Assembly (NCBI RefSeq): GCF_900605495.1
Contig: NZ_LR027603.1
Coordinates: 1,055,997 to 1,119,996, forward strand
From: Bacilliculturomica massiliensis
GTDB taxonomy: Bacteria > Bacillota > Clostridia > Peptostreptococcales > Anaerovoracaceae
Direction of reading: 5' to 3'
DNA length: 64,000 nucleotides
Below, piece by piece: positions 54,150 to 63,039 of this stretch. Under the pieces are notes generated by a model. That model worked only from the letters and a program-made list of their open reading frames with translations. It searched no databases and was not told the DNA's origin. Position numbers and translations under genes: made by a program. The stretch's first letter is position 1. Every line of letters begins with the position of its first letter.

Positions 54150-54533
54150 ATGGGTAAAAAATCACAGTTGGAAATCTTGCGGAAAAGCGCCAGGGCTTAC
54201 GGGATCAGCGCTCTGTTTTTCCTGATCGTCGTGGGGATCATGGGGCTGCTGCTCTGTTTTGGACCGCTGCCCGAAAAGGGCATGCCGTATTATGTGCTGG
54301 GAGCTCTGACCGCATCCTGTTTTCTGCTTGGGCTTATGGCCGGCGCTGCGCTGAAAAAGCGGGGATTGATCTACGGCGCGGGCTACGCCGCCGTGTTCGT
54401 GCTGGCGGTGATCCTGATTTTGTTCGCGGTTTTGGGAGCGCAGAACCCCATCGCCCTGTTGAACATCCGTTATCTGCTCTGCCTGGTTTTCGGCGGAATC
54501 GGCGGTATTTTGGGTGTGAATCAGAAAAATTAG
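54150..54533 (+). CDS. TIGR04086-like small membrane protein
   Basis: The 127-residue protein has four hydrophobic segments (ISALFFLIVVGIMGLLLCF; YVLGALTASCFLLGLMAGAAL; YAAVFVLAVILILFAVLG; YLLCLVFGGIGGILGV). Its position directly after yajC and its pattern fit the TIGR04086 family of clostridial membrane proteins, whose function is unknown. AAAGGA lies 9 bp before the ATG at 54150; a TTG two codons earlier is less likely. A role near the Sec machinery is suggested only by its neighbours. Confidence 0.8.
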   Translation: MGKKSQLEILRKSARAYGISALFFLIVVGIMGLLLCFGPLPEKGMPYYVLGALTASCFLLGLMAGAALKKRGLIYGAGYAAVFVLAVILILFAVLGAQNPIALLNIRYLLCLVFGGIGGILGVNQKN

Positions 54534-54562
54534 GGAAGACGGCGGAAAAACAGTGATTTTAC

Positions 54563-54591
54563 TTGCTGTAAAGGGCAAAAAGTAGTAAAAT
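54563..54591 (+). promoter_or_regulatory. Promoter of secDF
   Basis: TTGCTG and TAAAAT are 17 bp apart, giving a leader of about 170 bases that contains a long hairpin. Confidence 0.5.
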
Positions 54592-54666
54592 ATTCTGTAG
54601 CATTCCATTTGCTCTCAGCGGAAAGAGACCTGCAGGTCTTCTCAGCAGAGGGTGATGAAGATTCAA

Positions 54667-54718
54667 CAGACCACACCGCAGGGCCCCGCTGCCGGACGGC
54701 AGCGGTCGGTGTGGTCTG
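54667..54718 (+). promoter_or_regulatory. Long hairpin in the secD leader
   Basis: CAGACCACACCG pairs perfectly with CGGTGTGGTCTG (12 bp), and inside it CCGCTGCC pairs with GGCAGCGG over a GGAC loop. There is no T-run and it ends about 50 bases before the secD start, so it is not a simple terminator. It may stabilise the message or bind a regulator. Confidence 0.5.
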
Positions 54719-54768
54719 CTAATGAACCGCCGGAAGGCGAATACGAAAGAGAAAGGGTAAAAGGTAAA

Positions 54769-56046
54769 ATGAAAAAGACAGCAGCAATCGTTCTTGCTAT
54801 TCTCATTGCCTGCGGCTGGTACGTTTCCCTGTGCGGAGCGGGTCCGATCAAACCGCTCAAGGACCAGATGCATCTGGGGCTTGATATGGTCGGCGGCGTT
54901 TCCGTCGTCATGGAAGCCCAGACCGAAGCCACGGGCAGCGAGCTGAAGCAGTTGATGAACCAGACACAGGCGGTCATCGAAAACCGTGTCAACGAGATGG
55001 GACTCTCTGAACCGGTGGTGACCATCGAAGGGGAGGACCGCATCCGTGTGGAGCTTCCGGGAGCAGAGGACGCCGACGCGGCCATCGAGGCCATCGGAAA
55101 GACGGCGCAGCTCCAGTTCGCTACAGCTGATGGACATGTCATCCTGGACGGAAACAGCGTAAAAGACGCCAAAGGGGAGGCTTACAGAGGAAACGACCCC
55201 AGCCTTTTGGGAACGTATGTGGTATCTCTGACTTTTGATTCCGCAGGGGCCACGGCTTTTGAAAACGCCACCAGAAAGATCATGAACGGGGAGATCACCT
55301 CAGCCGTTGAGGGGATGAATTCCAACATCATCATGATCATGCTGGACGATCAGATCATCTCCAGTCCCGGAGTTCATGAAGTTATCGCCAGCACTACCTG
55401 TCAGATCACAGGAAACTTTACGAGAGAAGAAGCATCCAACACGGCGGCTCTGATCCGCGGTGGAGCCCTTCCCGTCGGTCTGCAGGAGATCGAGACACAG
55501 GTGGAAGGACCGACTTTGGGACTGAATGCGGCGAAGACCAGTCTCATCGCGGGAGCCGTAGGCATCGGCCTGATCCTCCTTCTCATGCTGTTTATGTATC
55601 ATGTTATGGGACTGTGCGCCGATATCGCGCTGCTGCTTTACGTGCTCATCGTGTTTTGGGTGCTGGTGGCGCTGCAGGGCGTGCTCACGCTTCCCGGCAT
55701 CGCCGGCATGATCCTTTCCGTAGGTATGGCAGTGGACGCAAACGTCATCATCTTCTCCAGAGTCAAGGAAGAAGTGGCTGACGGAAAGAGCATCCGCGTG
55801 GCGGTGGATTCGGGCTTCAAGAGAGCCATGTCAACGGTCGTGGACTCTCAGGTCACGACCATTATCGCGGCGGTCATCCTGTATCAGCTGGGCACCGGTC
55901 CGGTGAGAGGCTTCGCCATGACTCTGATGATCGGTATTTTTGCAAGTCTTCTGACCGCTGTTGTGGTAACACAGCTGTATCTGACCCTCCTTGCTGACAG
56001 CAAACTTGCGACGAAGAAATTCTTCGGGATAAAGGAGGTAAAATAA
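54769..56046 (+). CDS. secD: Protein translocase subunit SecD
   Basis: The 425-residue protein has an N-terminal membrane segment (TAAIVLAILIACGWYVS), the GLDMVGGVSVVMEAQ motif, an outer domain of about 230 residues, and five C-terminal membrane segments with GMILSVGMAVDANVIIFSRVKEE, the proton-path region of the RND-type core. SecD with SecF uses the ion gradient to pull proteins out of the SecYEG channel. The start MKKTAAIVLA at 54769 follows AAAAGG; an upstream in-frame extension carries no family sequence. The secF start is one base after the stop. Confidence 0.96.
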   Translation: MKKTAAIVLAILIACGWYVSLCGAGPIKPLKDQMHLGLDMVGGVSVVMEAQTEATGSELKQLMNQTQAVIENRVNEMGLSEPVVTIEGEDRIRVELPGAEDADAAIEAIGKTAQLQFATADGHVILDGNSVKDAKGEAYRGNDPSLLGTYVVSLTFDSAGATAFENATRKIMNGEITSAVEGMNSNIIMIMLDDQIISSPGVHEVIASTTCQITGNFTREEASNTAALIRGGALPVGLQEIETQVEGPTLGLNAAKTSLIAGAVGIGLILLLMLFMYHVMGLCADIALLLYVLIVFWVLVALQGVLTLPGIAGMILSVGMAVDANVIIFSRVKEEVADGKSIRVAVDSGFKRAMSTVVDSQVTTIIAAVILYQLGTGPVRGFAMTLMIGIFASLLTAVVVTQLYLTLLADSKLATKKFFGIKEVK

Positions 56047-56047
56047 A

Positions 56048-56959
56048 ATGCTGAATGTGAACACAAATATTCCTTTTATTAAATACAGAAAGTATTTTTA
56101 CCTGATCTCCATCGCTTTGATCATCATCGGGATCGGAGTGGGATTGATCCGGGGCTTTAATTTCGGTATCGATTTTACAGGCGGCACCAAGATCCAGTTT
56201 AATATGGGACAGCAGGTAGAACTGGACGACGTGAAGGCCGTTCTGAAAGACAACGACATACAGGCCGATGTGATCTATGCGGGAGAGAATCACGAAAAGG
56301 TGATCATCAAGACGACTGCGGCGCTGGATAACGACGCCAGAAACGCGTTCTACGCTTCCATGGAAAAAAAGTTTGATCCCAAGCTGCCCGAGGGGGATGT
56401 CTTTGTGGAATCCTCCAATCTGATCGGACCTTCCGTGGGCGAGATGCTGAAGAGCAACGCCATCAAGGCGGTCCTTCTGGCGGCAGTGGCCATGCTGATC
56501 TACATCGCCATCCGTTTCGAATGGAAATTCGGCGTTGCGGCTATTCTGGACCTGCTGCACGACGTGCTTCTGCTGATGGCCTTTTATGGACTTTTCCACG
56601 TGCAGATCAACAGTCCCTTTATCGCGGGCATGCTGATCGTTGTGGGATATTCCATCAACGACACGATCGTAGTTTTCGACCGTATCCGTGAAAATCTGAA
56701 GTTCATGAAGAAAAACAAGATGGACGAGCTGATCGACAAGAGCATCAATCAGACCATCGGCCGTTCGATCATGACGTCGGTGACCACCATCATAGCCATC
56801 GTCCCTCTGTTCGTTCTGGGCGGAGACAGTATCCGCGAGTTTACGCTGCCGCTGCTGGTAGGCGTGACGGCGGGAACCGTTTCTTCCATTACGATGGCAA
56901 GTCCGATCTATTATGATTTGTGCAATCTGCTGAATAAGCCGAAATATAAGGGTAAGTAG
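56048..56959 (+). CDS. secF: Protein translocase subunit SecF
   Basis: The 303-residue partner of SecD has the N-terminal membrane segment, FNFGIDFTGGTKIQF, a short outer domain and five membrane segments with GYSINDTIVVFDRIRENLK, the SecF signature. The ribosome site AAAGGAGGT lies within the last codons of secD, so the two are translationally coupled. relA begins 34 bp downstream. Confidence 0.96.
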   Translation: MLNVNTNIPFIKYRKYFYLISIALIIIGIGVGLIRGFNFGIDFTGGTKIQFNMGQQVELDDVKAVLKDNDIQADVIYAGENHEKVIIKTTAALDNDARNAFYASMEKKFDPKLPEGDVFVESSNLIGPSVGEMLKSNAIKAVLLAAVAMLIYIAIRFEWKFGVAAILDLLHDVLLLMAFYGLFHVQINSPFIAGMLIVVGYSINDTIVVFDRIRENLKFMKKNKMDELIDKSINQTIGRSIMTSVTTIIAIVPLFVLGGDSIREFTLPLLVGVTAGTVSSITMASPIYYDLCNLLNKPKYKGK

Positions 56960-56993
56960 AGACAAAAAGACTGAAGGAAAAGGTAGTTCTGTT

Positions 56994-59174
56994 ATGATGG
57001 AGCAATTTTTAGAATATCTGCTTTCCGTAAACCCCAACTACGATATAGAACTGGTCGAGCGGGCGTATAAGAAAGCGGAACAAATGCATGAGGGACAGCT
57101 TCGAAAATCGGGGGAACCGTATCTGATCCATCCGGTGGAGGTAGCGAAGATCCTGGCGGATCTGGGCATGGACGAAAACACCATCGTCGCAGGCCTGCTT
57201 CATGATGCCGTTGAAGATACTCCATACACGCAGGAAGACCTGAGAAACGATTTTGGGGAGGAGGTCGCGCTTCTGGTGGACGGCGTGACCAAACTGGGTT
57301 CGCTGGTCTACGAGAGCAAGGAGGAGCGTCAGGCGGAAAATCTGCGCAAGATGTTTCTCGCCATGTCCAAGGATATCCGTGTGCTCATCATCAAGCTGTC
57401 GGACCGTCTCCACAATCTGCGGACCATCAACTATATGACAGAGTCCAAGATCCGGGAGAAGTGCAACGAAACTCTGGAGATCTACGCGCCTCTGGCAAGC
57501 CGTCTCGGAATGTACGCCATGAAGTTCGAGATGGAAGACATCGCTTTGAAAATGCTGGACCCGGACGCGTACTACGAGCTGGTAAAGGCCGTGAAGAGCA
57601 AGAAACAGCAGCGTGAAGAGGTCATCAACCGCGTGATCACGGAGATCCGTGAGAATCTGGACCGCCTGGGGATCCCCTACGATATCATGGGACGTTCCAA
57701 GCACTTCTACAGCATTTACAGAAAGATGAAGTACCAGCACAAACAGCTGGACGAGATATTTGACCTGACGGCAGTCCGCGTGATCGTGGACTCCGTCAAG
57801 GACTGTTACGCGGTGCTGGGCGTGGTACATACCATGTGGAAGCCGCTGCCCGGCCGTTTTAAGGACTATATCGCCATGCCCAAGCCCAACCGGTATCAGT
57901 CGCTGCACACTACGGTCATCGGCGACAACGGCGATCCCTTTGAGATCCAGATCCGCACATGGGAAATGCACCGGGTGGCGGAGTTCGGTATCGCGGCTCA
58001 CTGGAAATACAAAGAAGGGAAGACGGACGGAAAGAATGCCGACGGCGAGGAAGTAAAGCTGGCCTGGCTGCGCCAGACGCTGGAATGGCAGAAAGATTTC
58101 AACGATCCCAAAGAGTTCATGGAAACGCTGAAGGTGGATCTGTTTTCCAACCAGGTATTCGTCTTTACGCCTAAGGGCGACGTCATCGAGCTTCCCGCAG
58201 GTTCCACGCCGCTGGATTTTGCTTTCAAGATCCATTCCGCGGTGGGCGCCAAGTGCATCGGCGCAAAGGTGAACGGAAAGATGGTCCCCATCGACTACAC
58301 GCTGCAGAACGGGCAGATCGTGGATATCGTCACCTCGGCCAACAGCAAAGGACCCAGCATCGACTGGCTGAAGATCGCCAAGACCAACACGGCCCGGACC
58401 AAGATCCGCGCCTGGCTGAAGCGGGAAAACAAGTCGGAAAACGCCGACAAGGGCAAGGAAATGCTGGAAAAGTATGCCCGGCGCAAAGGATACGATCTGC
58501 AGCAGGTCCTGAAAAATCAGTACGTCCTGCGGGCGGCCAAGACGCTGAACTACGCCACGGCGGAAGACCTGTACACCGCCATCAGCTACGGCGGCGTGAT
58601 CCTCAACAAGGTCATGATCATGCTGGTGGGTTACTTCCACGAAGAAAAGCAGGCGGAGCTCAAACGCAGGGAAAAAGAAGCGGCGAAGCAGGAACACAAG
58701 AAGAAAAAACGCAGCGAAAATACCACCGGCGTTACGGTGGAGGGGATGGACAATATGCTGGTCCGATTCTCCAAGTGCTGCAATCCCGTTCCGGGGGACG
58801 AGATCGTGGGGTTTATCACCAAAGGCAGAGGGATCTCTGTTCACCGCAAAGACTGTATCAATATCCTGTCTCTGCCGGAATCGGAACGACAGCGTTTTAT
58901 CGATGTGAATTGGGATCACGAGAAAGAAAATCTATCCTTTGACGCAGATATCATCATTCTGGCCGAGGACAGAAAAGGGCTCTTTTCCGATCTTTCCAGA
59001 GTGTGCGAGGACATGGACGTGCACATCAACGGCGTGAACGCCAAGAGCGCCAGAGACAAAGTGGTCAACATCACCATGACGCTGTCCATTTCCAATACAG
59101 GGCAGATGGAACGCGTTCTGCGGCAGCTGCGCACCATTCCGGGCGTGGCCGACGTGTACCGGTCGATCATGTAG
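56994..59174 (+). CDS. relA: Bifunctional (p)ppGpp synthetase/hydrolase
   Basis: The 726-residue Rel protein has an HD hydrolase domain with intact metal site (YLIHPVEVAKIL; GLLHDAVEDT; KLSDRLHNLRT), the synthetase domain (SIYRKMK; DLTAVRVIV; NRYQSLHTTVIG), a TGS domain near 390-450 (VFTPKGDVIELPAGSTPLDFAFKIHSAVG), a conserved cysteine/helical region (FSKCCNPVPGDEIVGFITKGRGISVH) and a C-terminal ACT domain. It makes and breaks the starvation signal (p)ppGpp, responding to uncharged tRNA on ribosomes. Both catalytic sites look complete, as in the single Rel of Firmicutes. Confidence 0.97.
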   Translation: MMEQFLEYLLSVNPNYDIELVERAYKKAEQMHEGQLRKSGEPYLIHPVEVAKILADLGMDENTIVAGLLHDAVEDTPYTQEDLRNDFGEEVALLVDGVTKLGSLVYESKEERQAENLRKMFLAMSKDIRVLIIKLSDRLHNLRTINYMTESKIREKCNETLEIYAPLASRLGMYAMKFEMEDIALKMLDPDAYYELVKAVKSKKQQREEVINRVITEIRENLDRLGIPYDIMGRSKHFYSIYRKMKYQHKQLDEIFDLTAVRVIVDSVKDCYAVLGVVHTMWKPLPGRFKDYIAMPKPNRYQSLHTTVIGDNGDPFEIQIRTWEMHRVAEFGIAAHWKYKEGKTDGKNADGEEVKLAWLRQTLEWQKDFNDPKEFMETLKVDLFSNQVFVFTPKGDVIELPAGSTPLDFAFKIHSAVGAKCIGAKVNGKMVPIDYTLQNGQIVDIVTSANSKGPSIDWLKIAKTNTARTKIRAWLKRENKSENADKGKEMLEKYARRKGYDLQQVLKNQYVLRAAKTLNYATAEDLYTAISYGGVILNKVMIMLVGYFHEEKQAELKRREKEAAKQEHKKKKRSENTTGVTVEGMDNMLVRFSKCCNPVPGDEIVGFITKGRGISVHRKDCINILSLPESERQRFIDVNWDHEKENLSFDADIIILAEDRKGLFSDLSRVCEDMDVHINGVNAKSARDKVVNITMTLSISNTGQMERVLRQLRTIPGVADVYRSIM

Positions 59175-59264
59175 CCCGTGCAGCCTGCAGCCTGCTGCCG
59201 ACGGAGGCCGGTGCCCCCGGACTTTACGGCTGCGTTAACTTGTCAGAGAAACAGGGAGGTTTGT

Positions 59265-59714
59265 TTGAGAGCAGTAGTACAGAGAGTGAACCGGTCCGCA
59301 GTGACCGTGGAGGGAAGCGTTACGGGCGCCATCCAGAAGGGGCTCATGGTCCTGCTGGGCGTTTCCGAGGACGACACCGATCAGGACGCCGCTTATATGG
59401 CGGATAAGATCACCGGTCTTCGCATCTTTGAAGACGATGAGGAAAAAATGAATCTTTCCGTAATGGACGTAGAAGGAGATATCTTAGCGGTATCTCAGTT
59501 TACGCTTTTTGGAGACTGCAGAAAAGGCAAGCGGCCCAGCTTTGTGAAAGCGGCGCGTCCGGAGCCTGCAAACCGGCTTTACAGGGCCTTCGTGGAGGCC
59601 TGTAAGGCAAAAGGCGTGCGTGTGGAGGAAGGAGTCTTCCAGACGCACATGATCGTTGAAATCGAAAACGACGGTCCGGTGACCGTTTTGATAGACAGTA
59701 AAAAAGAATTTTAG
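59265..59714 (+). CDS. dtd: D-aminoacyl-tRNA deacylase
   Basis: The 149-residue enzyme frees tRNA from wrongly attached D-amino acids (and glycine from tRNA-Ala). Starting at TTG 59265, behind GGGAGG, gives [17 protein letters not shown], exactly the Dtd N-terminus and the normal length; a longer in-frame start upstream is not conserved. Signature motifs are [17 protein letters not shown] and the C-terminal [11 protein letters not shown] with its Gly-cisPro-like GPVT loop. It lies in the usual Firmicutes position after relA. Confidence 0.95.
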   Translation: MRAVVQRVNRSAVTVEGSVTGAIQKGLMVLLGVSEDDTDQDAAYMADKITGLRIFEDDEEKMNLSVMDVEGDILAVSQFTLFGDCRKGKRPSFVKAARPEPANRLYRAFVEACKAKGVRVEEGVFQTHMIVEIENDGPVTVLIDSKKEF

Positions 59715-59728
59715 AGAGGTAAGACCCT

Positions 59729-60358
59729 ATGCGCAGTATAAAAGTAGAACTATATCCCAGCGGAAGCCTGCAGGTAAACAGTTATCTGGTTTACGACGAG
59801 GAGAGCAGGAAGGCATTTGTAGTAGATCCGGGCGGCGTAAACGCCGGGCTGCTCCAGAAGGTGAAGGAGCGGGAACTCAATGTGGAATATTTTATTCTCA
59901 CCCACGGGCACGGAGATCATATGGGCGGAATTCCCGGCTACATGGAATCTTTTCCGCAGGCCCGGCTGGTGGCGGCGAAAGCGGAGGAAGAGCTGCTCGC
60001 CGATCCTTATATGAACGCCTCCAGGGAGATCGTGGGCAGGGAGATGAAGCTGACTGCGGACGTCTGGGTGGAGGACGGTGAGACCCTTGAGGCGGCCGGC
60101 GCCGAGCTGACGTTTTTGATGACGCCGGGCCACACGCCGGGCGGCATGTGTATCCTCATGGGAGACATTCTGTTCAGCGGCGATACGCTGTTCTGCCAGT
60201 CCATCGGCCGCACGGACTTTCCGGGCGGTTCCTTTGACGCGCTGAAGACCGCCGTGCACGAAAAGCTGTTCGTGCTGCCCGATGAGACGAGAGTTCTGCC
60301 GGGACATATGGGTCCCACCACCATCGGACAGGAAAAGAGGTCAAATCCCTTTGTATAA
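59729..60358 (+). CDS. MBL-fold metallohydrolase (glyoxalase II-like)
   Basis: The 209-residue protein has the metallo-beta-lactamase metal motif THGHGDHMGG, then TPGHTPGGMC, the bridging aspartate in FSGDTLF and the final histidine in VLPGHMGPTTIG. Members of this small family hydrolyse thioesters or related bonds; the exact substrate is unknown. Its place between dtd and hemZ is conserved in clostridia. Its end overlaps hemZ by 8 bp. Confidence 0.92.
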   Translation: MRSIKVELYPSGSLQVNSYLVYDEESRKAFVVDPGGVNAGLLQKVKERELNVEYFILTHGHGDHMGGIPGYMESFPQARLVAAKAEEELLADPYMNASREIVGREMKLTADVWVEDGETLEAAGAELTFLMTPGHTPGGMCILMGDILFSGDTLFCQSIGRTDFPGGSFDALKTAVHEKLFVLPDETRVLPGHMGPTTIGQEKRSNPFV

Positions 60359-61775
60359 ATTTTATCTGAGAGACGATAAACTTAAATATGAACTGAACGA
60401 GCTGATCAAGATGTTTCTGAAGCCATCGGAATACCAGGTGCTGAATCCGGAGGACCCCTTGGAACCTGGGGACTTTTCCGTTTCAGGGGCAGGCGAGGCG
60501 GCTGATACCGCAGCTGAGGGGGATGATCTGCCGGACATGGTCTTTCGCATGTCCCCGGATGTGACGGAAAAGAATGAAGCCAAGCGCCGGCTTTACGACT
60601 GGCTGGCCCAGAGGACGGGAGAGCGTCCGGACTGGGGAACGCTGACCGGAGTGCGTCCGGCCAAGCTGGCCGGAGATTACCTGAACCGGGGAGCAGATTT
60701 TGAGGATCTGCGCCGTATCTTATCGGAGACGTACTACCTGAGTCAGGAGAAGATCGATCTGGTGTCGGAGGTGTGCCGCGTTCAGCGGGAGACCGTGGGT
60801 CCGGCGCCGGAACGCTCTGCGGGCGTGTACATCGGAATTCCATTTTGTCCCACCCGCTGTCTTTACTGCTCTTTTACCTCCAATCAGGCGCCGCCGGAAA
60901 AGATCGGCGGCTATCTGGAAGCGCTGCACCATGAGATCTCCTACACGGCAGATCTCATGAAGCGGAGAGATATGCGGCCGGAGTCCATATACATCGGAGG
61001 AGGCACGCCTACCACTCTGTCTCCGCAGCAGCTTTCCGAACTGCTGGATCACGTAAACCGGGCCTTTGACATGAGCGGAGTCCGGGAATTTACGGTGGAG
61101 GCCGGAAGGCCGGATACCATCACCCGGGATAAGCTCCTGGCCATACGGGACAGCGGGGCGCAGCGCATCAGCATCAATCCCCAGACCATGAAGGGCTCCA
61201 CTCTGGAGCTCATCGGCCGTTCTCACAGCCCGGAGCAGATCGTCGAGGCTTTTTCGCTGGCCAAAGACGTGGGGATCCCTATCATCAACGCGGATCTGAT
61301 CACCGGACTTCCGGGAGAGGATACGGAGGATTTCCGGCGCACTCTTGACACGATCATCGGGCTTTCGCCGGAGAATATCACAGTCCATACGCTGGCCGTC
61401 AAGCGGGCGTCAAAGCTCATCGAGCTGGACGCAGATTACCATTACAATCAGGGACCGGTGGTGCGTGAAATGCTCGCCGTCAGCCGTGAGATGATGGACA
61501 GGCACGGCTATCGCCCCTATTACATGTACCGGCAGAAGCACATGGCGGGAAATTTTGAGAATGTAGGCTATGCCAGACCGGGCACGGAGAGCATCTATAA
61601 TGTGAGGATCATGGACGAGAACCAGAGCATCGTGGCGCTGGGAGCGGGCGGCATCAGCAAAATGTATTTTGGGCGGGAAAACAGGCTGGAGCGGATACCC
61701 AACGTATCCAATTATGAAATATACATGGAACGGATCGAAGAAATGCTTGAGAGAAAGGAAAAGGGTTTTATATGA
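60351..61775 (+). CDS. hemZ: Radical SAM coproporphyrinogen dehydrogenase HemZ-like
   Basis: The 474-residue protein is a HemN-family radical SAM enzyme with cluster motif CPTRCLYCSF, SIYIGGGTPTTL, and the HemN-like IITGLPGEDTEDF region (here LITGLPGEDTEDF). The N-terminal 130 residues match the HemZ form. Start is read as TTG 60351 (MYKFYLRDDKL) behind AGAGG; there is no ATG at the family start. HemZ is thought to act in oxygen-independent porphyrin synthesis, though clostridial copies often lack other heme genes, and none lie here, so its real substrate may differ. It overlaps hisS by an ATGA. Confidence 0.9.
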   Translation: MYKFYLRDDKLKYELNELIKMFLKPSEYQVLNPEDPLEPGDFSVSGAGEAADTAAEGDDLPDMVFRMSPDVTEKNEAKRRLYDWLAQRTGERPDWGTLTGVRPAKLAGDYLNRGADFEDLRRILSETYYLSQEKIDLVSEVCRVQRETVGPAPERSAGVYIGIPFCPTRCLYCSFTSNQAPPEKIGGYLEALHHEISYTADLMKRRDMRPESIYIGGGTPTTLSPQQLSELLDHVNRAFDMSGVREFTVEAGRPDTITRDKLLAIRDSGAQRISINPQTMKGSTLELIGRSHSPEQIVEAFSLAKDVGIPIINADLITGLPGEDTEDFRRTLDTIIGLSPENITVHTLAVKRASKLIELDADYHYNQGPVVREMLAVSREMMDRHGYRPYYMYRQKHMAGNFENVGYARPGTESIYNVRIMDENQSIVALGAGGISKMYFGRENRLERIPNVSNYEIYMERIEEMLERKEKGFI

Positions 61776-63025
61776 TTACGAACATCCCAAGGGGGACGAA
61801 AGACGTACTGCCGTCCCAGATCAATAAATGGCGCTATGTGGAAAACACCTTTCGCAGTCTCTGCGCCAGATACGGATTCGGAGAGATCCGCACGCCGGTC
61901 TTTGAGCACACGGAACTGTTTGCCAGAGGCGTGGGGGATACCACGGACATCGTGGAAAAGCAGATGTATTCTTTCAAGGATTACGGCCAGCGGGATATTA
62001 CGCTGAAACCGGAAGGCACGTCTCCGGTGGTCCGCTCCTTTGTGGAAAACAAGCTGTTCGCAGACGTCATGCCTGCAAAGTATTATTATATCACTCCCTG
62101 TTTCCGCTACGAAAAGCCCCAGTCGGGCCGGCTGCGGGAATTTCATCAGTGCGGCATCGAGGTCTTCGGATCGAAGGATATGATGGCGGACGCGGAGGTG
62201 ATCGCGCTGGCTAAGGATTTCCTGGAGCTGCTGGGCATCCGGGATCTGGAGCTTCGGATCAACAGCATCGGCTGTCCGAACTGCCGGGCGAAGTACAGAG
62301 AGGCGCTGCAGGACTTTCTGCGTCCCAGCTACGATCAGTTCTGCGATACGTGCAAGGGCCGGTTCGAGAGAAACCCCATGCGCATTCTGGACTGTAAATC
62401 GCCGGTCTGTCAGGAGCTTGCCCAGGGGGCGCCGCACATGCTGGACTATCTGTGCGAAGACTGCGCGGCGGCCTTTGAAGATCTGAAAGCGAATCTGACT
62501 GCAATGGAACTGGATTTTACTGTGGATCCCGGCATCGTGAGAGGACTGGATTACTACACGAAAACAGCTTTCGAATTCGTCTCCAATACCATCGGAGCCC
62601 AGGGCACCGTGTGCGGCGGCGGGCGGTACGACCACCTGATCGAGGAGGTGGGAGGCCCCTCCACGCCGGGAGTGGGATTTGGTCTGGGCATCGAGCGTCT
62701 GCTTCTGGTGATGGAGTCAAACGGCATCGAGATCCCGGCCGACGAACCGGCGGACGTGCTGGTGGCCGTGATGGGCGATCGGGCCAGGGCCTTCGGGCAG
62801 AAGCTGGTGCACGATCTGAGAAAGGCGGGAAAGAAGGCGGCGCTGGACCTGATGGCCAGAAACCTGAAAGGACAGCTCAAATACGCGGACCGTATCCATG
62901 CAAAATATACCATCGTCATCGGCGACAACGAACTGGACGCGGGAAAGGTGGCGCTGAAAACCATGGCGGTCTCCCAGCAGAGAGAAATACCCATTGAAGA
63001 CATTTTGAAAGAGATAGAAAATTAG
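61772..63025 (+). CDS. hisS: Histidyl-tRNA synthetase
   Basis: The 417-residue class II synthetase begins with the family's IPRGTKDVLPSQ. It has motif 2 (CFRYEKPQSGRLREFHQ), the histidine-specific segments GLDYYTKTAFEF and CGGGRYDHLIEEVGG, motif 3 (GVGFGLGIERLLL) and the C-terminal anticodon-binding domain. The catalytic arginine lies in DPGIVRGLDYY. Its ATG overlaps the hemZ stop, and aspS follows after 14 bp, the common Firmicutes hisS-aspS pair. Confidence 0.97.
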   Translation: MITNIPRGTKDVLPSQINKWRYVENTFRSLCARYGFGEIRTPVFEHTELFARGVGDTTDIVEKQMYSFKDYGQRDITLKPEGTSPVVRSFVENKLFADVMPAKYYYITPCFRYEKPQSGRLREFHQCGIEVFGSKDMMADAEVIALAKDFLELLGIRDLELRINSIGCPNCRAKYREALQDFLRPSYDQFCDTCKGRFERNPMRILDCKSPVCQELAQGAPHMLDYLCEDCAAAFEDLKANLTAMELDFTVDPGIVRGLDYYTKTAFEFVSNTIGAQGTVCGGGRYDHLIEEVGGPSTPGVGFGLGIERLLLVMESNGIEIPADEPADVLVAVMGDRARAFGQKLVHDLRKAGKKAALDLMARNLKGQLKYADRIHAKYTIVIGDNELDAGKVALKTMAVSQQREIPIEDILKEIEN

Positions 63026-63039
63026 GAGGGCGGAGGGCC

